This document shows positions 61,466 to 64,000 of a stretch of 64,000 nucleotides of DNA, in pieces; position 1 is the first letter of the stretch, and each line of letters begins with the position of its first letter. Origin of the DNA: Microbulbifer sp. GL-2. GTDB lineage: Bacteria > Pseudomonadota > Gammaproteobacteria > Pseudomonadales > Cellvibrionaceae. A program made the translations under genes and the position numbers. The stretch is taken from NCBI RefSeq assembly GCF_007183175.1, contig NZ_AP019807.1, forward strand, positions 3,468,001-3,532,000. Direction: 5' to 3'. The notes below the pieces were generated by a model that saw only the letters and a list, made by a program, of their open reading frames with translations, was not told the origin of the DNA and ran no database searches.

Positions 61466-64000
61466 TTATTGCCCCAAAGTAAATAATTGCGTATTGCCGC
61501 CTGTGGCAACTGTATTCACAGTCTTTGTTTTTTCAATGGCGAAACGGAACAGGTAGTGAGGGCCTCCGGCTTTGAAGCCGGTGCCGGAGAGGCCCTGGCC
61601 GCCGAAGGGATTCACACCTACTACCGCGCCTACCATGTCGCGGTTGACATAGCAGTTGCCTACATTTACGCGCTTGAATACCGCATCTGCACGGCCTTCA
61701 ATGCGCGAGTGCAGGCCGAAGGTGAGGCCGTAGCCGGTGGCATTGATACGGCGGATTACGTCTTCCAGCTCTTCGGCTTTAAAGCGTACTACGTGCAGGA
61801 AGGGACCGAAGACTTCGCGCTTGAGTACAGAGAAATCTTCAATCTCTACAACCTGTGGACCGAAGAAAGTACCGTTTTCTGGTTTTTTACCTTCGTCGAA
61901 AGCAAATAGAGGTTTGCCTTCCTTGCTCATGCGCTCGCGGTGCGCTTCAAGTAAATTCAGGGCTTTGTCGTCGATCACCGGGCCGATATCGGTATCCAGC
62001 TTGCCGGGATCGCCCAGGGTGAGTTCTGCACAAGCGCCTTTGAGCATATTGAGTAAATTATCCGCAATCACATCCTGTACGCAGAGGATGCGCAGGGCGG
62101 AACAGCGCTGGCCGGCGCTCAGGAAGGCGGACTGAATTACGTCGTCCACTACCTGCTCGGGCAGGGCAGTGGAGTCAACGATCATCACATTCTGTCCGCC
62201 TGTCTCGGCAATCAATGGAACGATCGGGCCTTCTTTTGCGGCCAGTTGTTGGTTGATCAGGCGCGCGGTTTCAGTGGAACCGGTGAAGGCAACGCCGCCC
62301 AGGCGTGGATCTTCAATAAGCAGTTTTCCTACGGCAGCGCCGGTGCCGGTAATCAGGTGCAGCACTTTGGCTGGCACGCCGGCATCGAGCATCAGGCGCA
62401 CAGCGTGTGCGGCAATAATTGGAGTCTGCTCTGCTGGCTTGGCCAGTACCGCGTTACCGGCTGCCAGCGCGGCAACCACCTGGCCGGTAAAGATAGCCAG
62501 GGGGAAATTCCAGGGGCTGATAGCAACGAAGACACCGCGCCCACCCAGGAAGAGCTGGTTTTGCTCACCGGTGGGGCCTGGAAGTTCGGTGGGGTCGCTG
62601 AAGTGCTGGCGTGCTGCGTTGGCGTAATAGCGGCAGAAATCCACCGCTTCGCGTACTTCGCTGATGCCGTCGTTAAGTGTGCGGCCCGCTTCCAGGCAGA
62701 TAATTGCTGCCAGTTCGTTGGTTTTCTTTTCGTAGAAATCGGCGATTCTATCGAGGATTGCGGCGCGCTCATTCCCGCCCATACGATCCCAGCCAATTTG
62801 TGCTTCGGTGGCTGAAGCGTAGGCTCGCTCAATCAGGTGCTTGTCAGTATTAGCGGTATGGCCAATTACCTCGCCAGAGGCAGGGTTGTAAACGGGCTCT
62901 TCCGCTTTGCCCATAACTCCGTCGATGATGGGGCCACCGAGGAAATGCTTGCCGCGCTGTTTGGCCAGCTCTTCTTGCAGTGGTTCAACGGCGTGGGGAT
63001 CGGACAATTCAATGCCGTGTGAGTTTTTCCTTGGCAGGGCTTCTGCGCCCATATAAATATTCTCCGGTACAGGAATTTGCGGATGGCGGTATGGGTTGCA
63101 GGCTTCACTCAGGTCCAGGGTGTCCTGCACTAACGACTCGATGGGAGTTTCCTCATCCATAAAGCGGTTGACGAATGAGCTGTTGGCTCCATTTTCAAGC
63201 AGGCGGCGCACCAGATAGGGCAGCAAATCGCGGTGAGCACCCACCGGGGCATAAACCCTTATGGGCACTCGCTTGCCATGTACCGCTTCAATCTGTGCGT
63301 AAAGCAGGTGACCCATTCCGTGCAGGCGTTGGAATTCAAAGTCGGTACGCTCGCCAGCCATTTCCAGAATCACGCCCACGGTGTAGGCATTGTGGGTGGC
63401 GAACTGGGGATAGATAGCACTGCCAGCATCTAACAGTTTTTTCGCACAGACCTGGTAAGACAGGTCGGTGTGGCACTTGCGGGTGTATACAGGGTAATCA
63501 GGGAGCCCCATTTGTTGGGAGTGCTTTATCTCGCTGTCCCAGTATGCCCCCTTTACCAAACGCACCATCAACTTGCGGCCGGTGTCGCGGCCTAGTGCAA
63601 TCAGCCAGTCTGCTACGTGAGGCGCGCGCTTTTGGTAGGCCTGCAGAACAAAGCCGAGGCCCTGCCACTCCTTTAATTCTGGATCGCGGGCCAGTGCTTC
63701 GAAGATATCCAGTGAGATATCCAGGCGATCTGCTTCTTCAGCATCGATATTCAGGCCCATGTCGTAGTTAGCCGCAGCCACGCACAAGCGTTTCACCTGT
63801 GGCAATAATTCGCCCATAACGCGTTCATACTGCAGCACGCTGTAGCGAGGATGCAGGGCGGACAGTTTGATGGAAATACCGTTGGCTTCAACAACATCGC
63901 GTTTGGTGTTGTCTTTGCCGATGGTTTCGATAGCCATCATATAGGCATCGAAATAGCGCTCAGCGTCCGTCATGGTACGTGCGCCTTCGCCCAACATATC
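61466..64000 (-). CDS. putA: bifunctional proline dehydrogenase / P5C dehydrogenase PutA (3' part)
   Basis: The visible 844 residues run from the proline dehydrogenase barrel to the C-terminus. The 5' end is off the right edge. The PRODH part has IKLSALHPRYS, RLVKGAYWDSEIKHSQ and QFATHNAYTV. The aldehyde dehydrogenase part has WNFPLAIFTGQVVAALAAGN, IAETGGQN with the general base Glu, and SAGQRCSALR with the nucleophile Cys. NPFGGQGLSGTGFKAGGPHY is the closing ALDH block. It oxidises proline to glutamate with FAD then NAD. The C-terminus ends soon after the ALDH block. Whether an N-terminal DNA-binding domain exists cannot be seen. Confidence 0.95.
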   Translation of the reverse strand, partial: DMLGEGARTMTDAERYFDAYMMAIETIGKDNTKRDVVEANGISIKLSALHPRYSVLQYERVMGELLPQVKRLCVAAANYDMGLNIDAEEADRLDISLDIFEALARDPELKEWQGLGFVLQAYQKRAPHVADWLIALGRDTGRKLMVRLVKGAYWDSEIKHSQQMGLPDYPVYTRKCHTDLSYQVCAKKLLDAGSAIYPQFATHNAYTVGVILEMAGERTDFEFQRLHGMGHLLYAQIEAVHGKRVPIRVYAPVGAHRDLLPYLVRRLLENGANSSFVNRFMDEETPIESLVQDTLDLSEACNPYRHPQIPVPENIYMGAEALPRKNSHGIELSDPHAVEPLQEELAKQRGKHFLGGPIIDGVMGKAEEPVYNPASGEVIGHTANTDKHLIERAYASATEAQIGWDRMGGNERAAILDRIADFYEKKTNELAAIICLEAGRTLNDGISEVREAVDFCRYYANAARQHFSDPTELPGPTGEQNQLFLGGRGVFVAISPWNFPLAIFTGQVVAALAAGNAVLAKPAEQTPIIAAHAVRLMLDAGVPAKVLHLITGTGAAVGKLLIEDPRLGGVAFTGSTETARLINQQLAAKEGPIVPLIAETGGQNVMIVDSTALPEQVVDDVIQSAFLSAGQRCSALRILCVQDVIADNLLNMLKGACAELTLGDPGKLDTDIGPVIDDKALNLLEAHRERMSKEGKPLFAFDEGKKPENGTFFGPQVVEIEDFSVLKREVFGPFLHVVRFKAEELEDVIRRINATGYGLTFGLHSRIEGRADAVFKRVNVGNCYVNRDMVGAVVGVNPFGGQGLSGTGFKAGGPHYLFRFAIEKTKTVNTVATGGNTQLFTLGQ

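Noticed and set aside
1..64000. Search for CRISPR arrays, tRNA and rRNA genes, prophage genes and toxin-antitoxin pairs
   Set aside because: No regularly spaced direct repeats, tRNA-like cloverleaf, rRNA segment or phage structural gene was recognised by reading.

Overview
The window looks like chromosomal DNA of a marine, polymer-degrading gammaproteobacterium. The best guess is the Cellvibrionales/Microbulbifer neighbourhood, judged from moderate GC, a TonB-dependent receptor with a LacI-controlled sugar phosphorylase locus, many secreted proteins and a bifunctional PutA. No rRNA or tRNA was seen, so the placement is tentative.

Positions 1-9.9 kb hold a secreted metzincin-type protease, a decayed metallophosphoesterase gene, a histidine-rich duplicated protein, a TonB-dependent receptor preceded by two LacI-type operators, and small secreted or accessory genes. 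The latter include a TenA-like heme-oxygenase-fold protein with a signal peptide, a HELSH protein and a DUF985 cupin. Positions 10-15.9 kb are a compact alpha-glucobiose utilisation locus: pgmB and a GH65 phosphorylase on the minus strand, divergent from an MFS importer and its LacI regulator. Operators of the form TGCAATCGATTGCA occur between the divergent genes and also before the distant receptor, so the receptor probably belongs to the same regulon. The model is uptake across the outer membrane, import by the MFS protein, phosphorolysis to beta-glucose-1-phosphate, then conversion to glucose-6-phosphate by PgmB.

Positions 16-19 kb carry two tandem DHA2 exporters of equal length. Positions 19-36 kb are AT-rich and accessory in character. 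They contain remnants of three IS families (an IS30-family element with both terminal inverted repeats, an IS200 element, and an IS5-like transposase) plus a solitary copy of the IS200 right end. Between these lie unusual secreted proteins: an eleven-unit 'GxDGR' repeat protein, a metzincin with CBM6 and beta-trefoil modules, a beta-helix protein, an S41-like peptidase, a CAP-domain lipoprotein with VCBS-like repeats, a DJ-1/PfpI protein and an internally duplicated protein.

Positions 36.9-40.5 kb hold an exported two-gene operon of a carotenoid-oxygenase-family protein and a VAO-type flavoprotein oxidase. Positions 42-46.8 kb hold an Lrp/AsnC regulator divergent from a fused indolepyruvate ferredoxin oxidoreductase. 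Positions 46.8-55.6 kb hold an ECF sigma factor with its ChrR zinc-cupin anti-sigma factor, divergent from a fatty-acid-modification operon (NTF2-like, SDR, FAD amine-oxidase-like, DUF1365, a cyclopropane-fatty-acid-synthase homologue, DUF2878). A metallophosphoesterase lipoprotein gene is inserted between DUF1365 and cfa. The first gene of this operon is preceded by a TGATCC-N18-TAGACT element resembling the promoter class used by the singlet-oxygen sigma factor of Rhodobacter.

Positions 55.7-64 kb carry a LysR regulator overlapping a cytochrome P460 gene tail to tail, a glycine-zipper lipoprotein, a zinc alcohol dehydrogenase, an exported alpha/beta hydrolase, and the 3' part of putA, which runs off the right edge.
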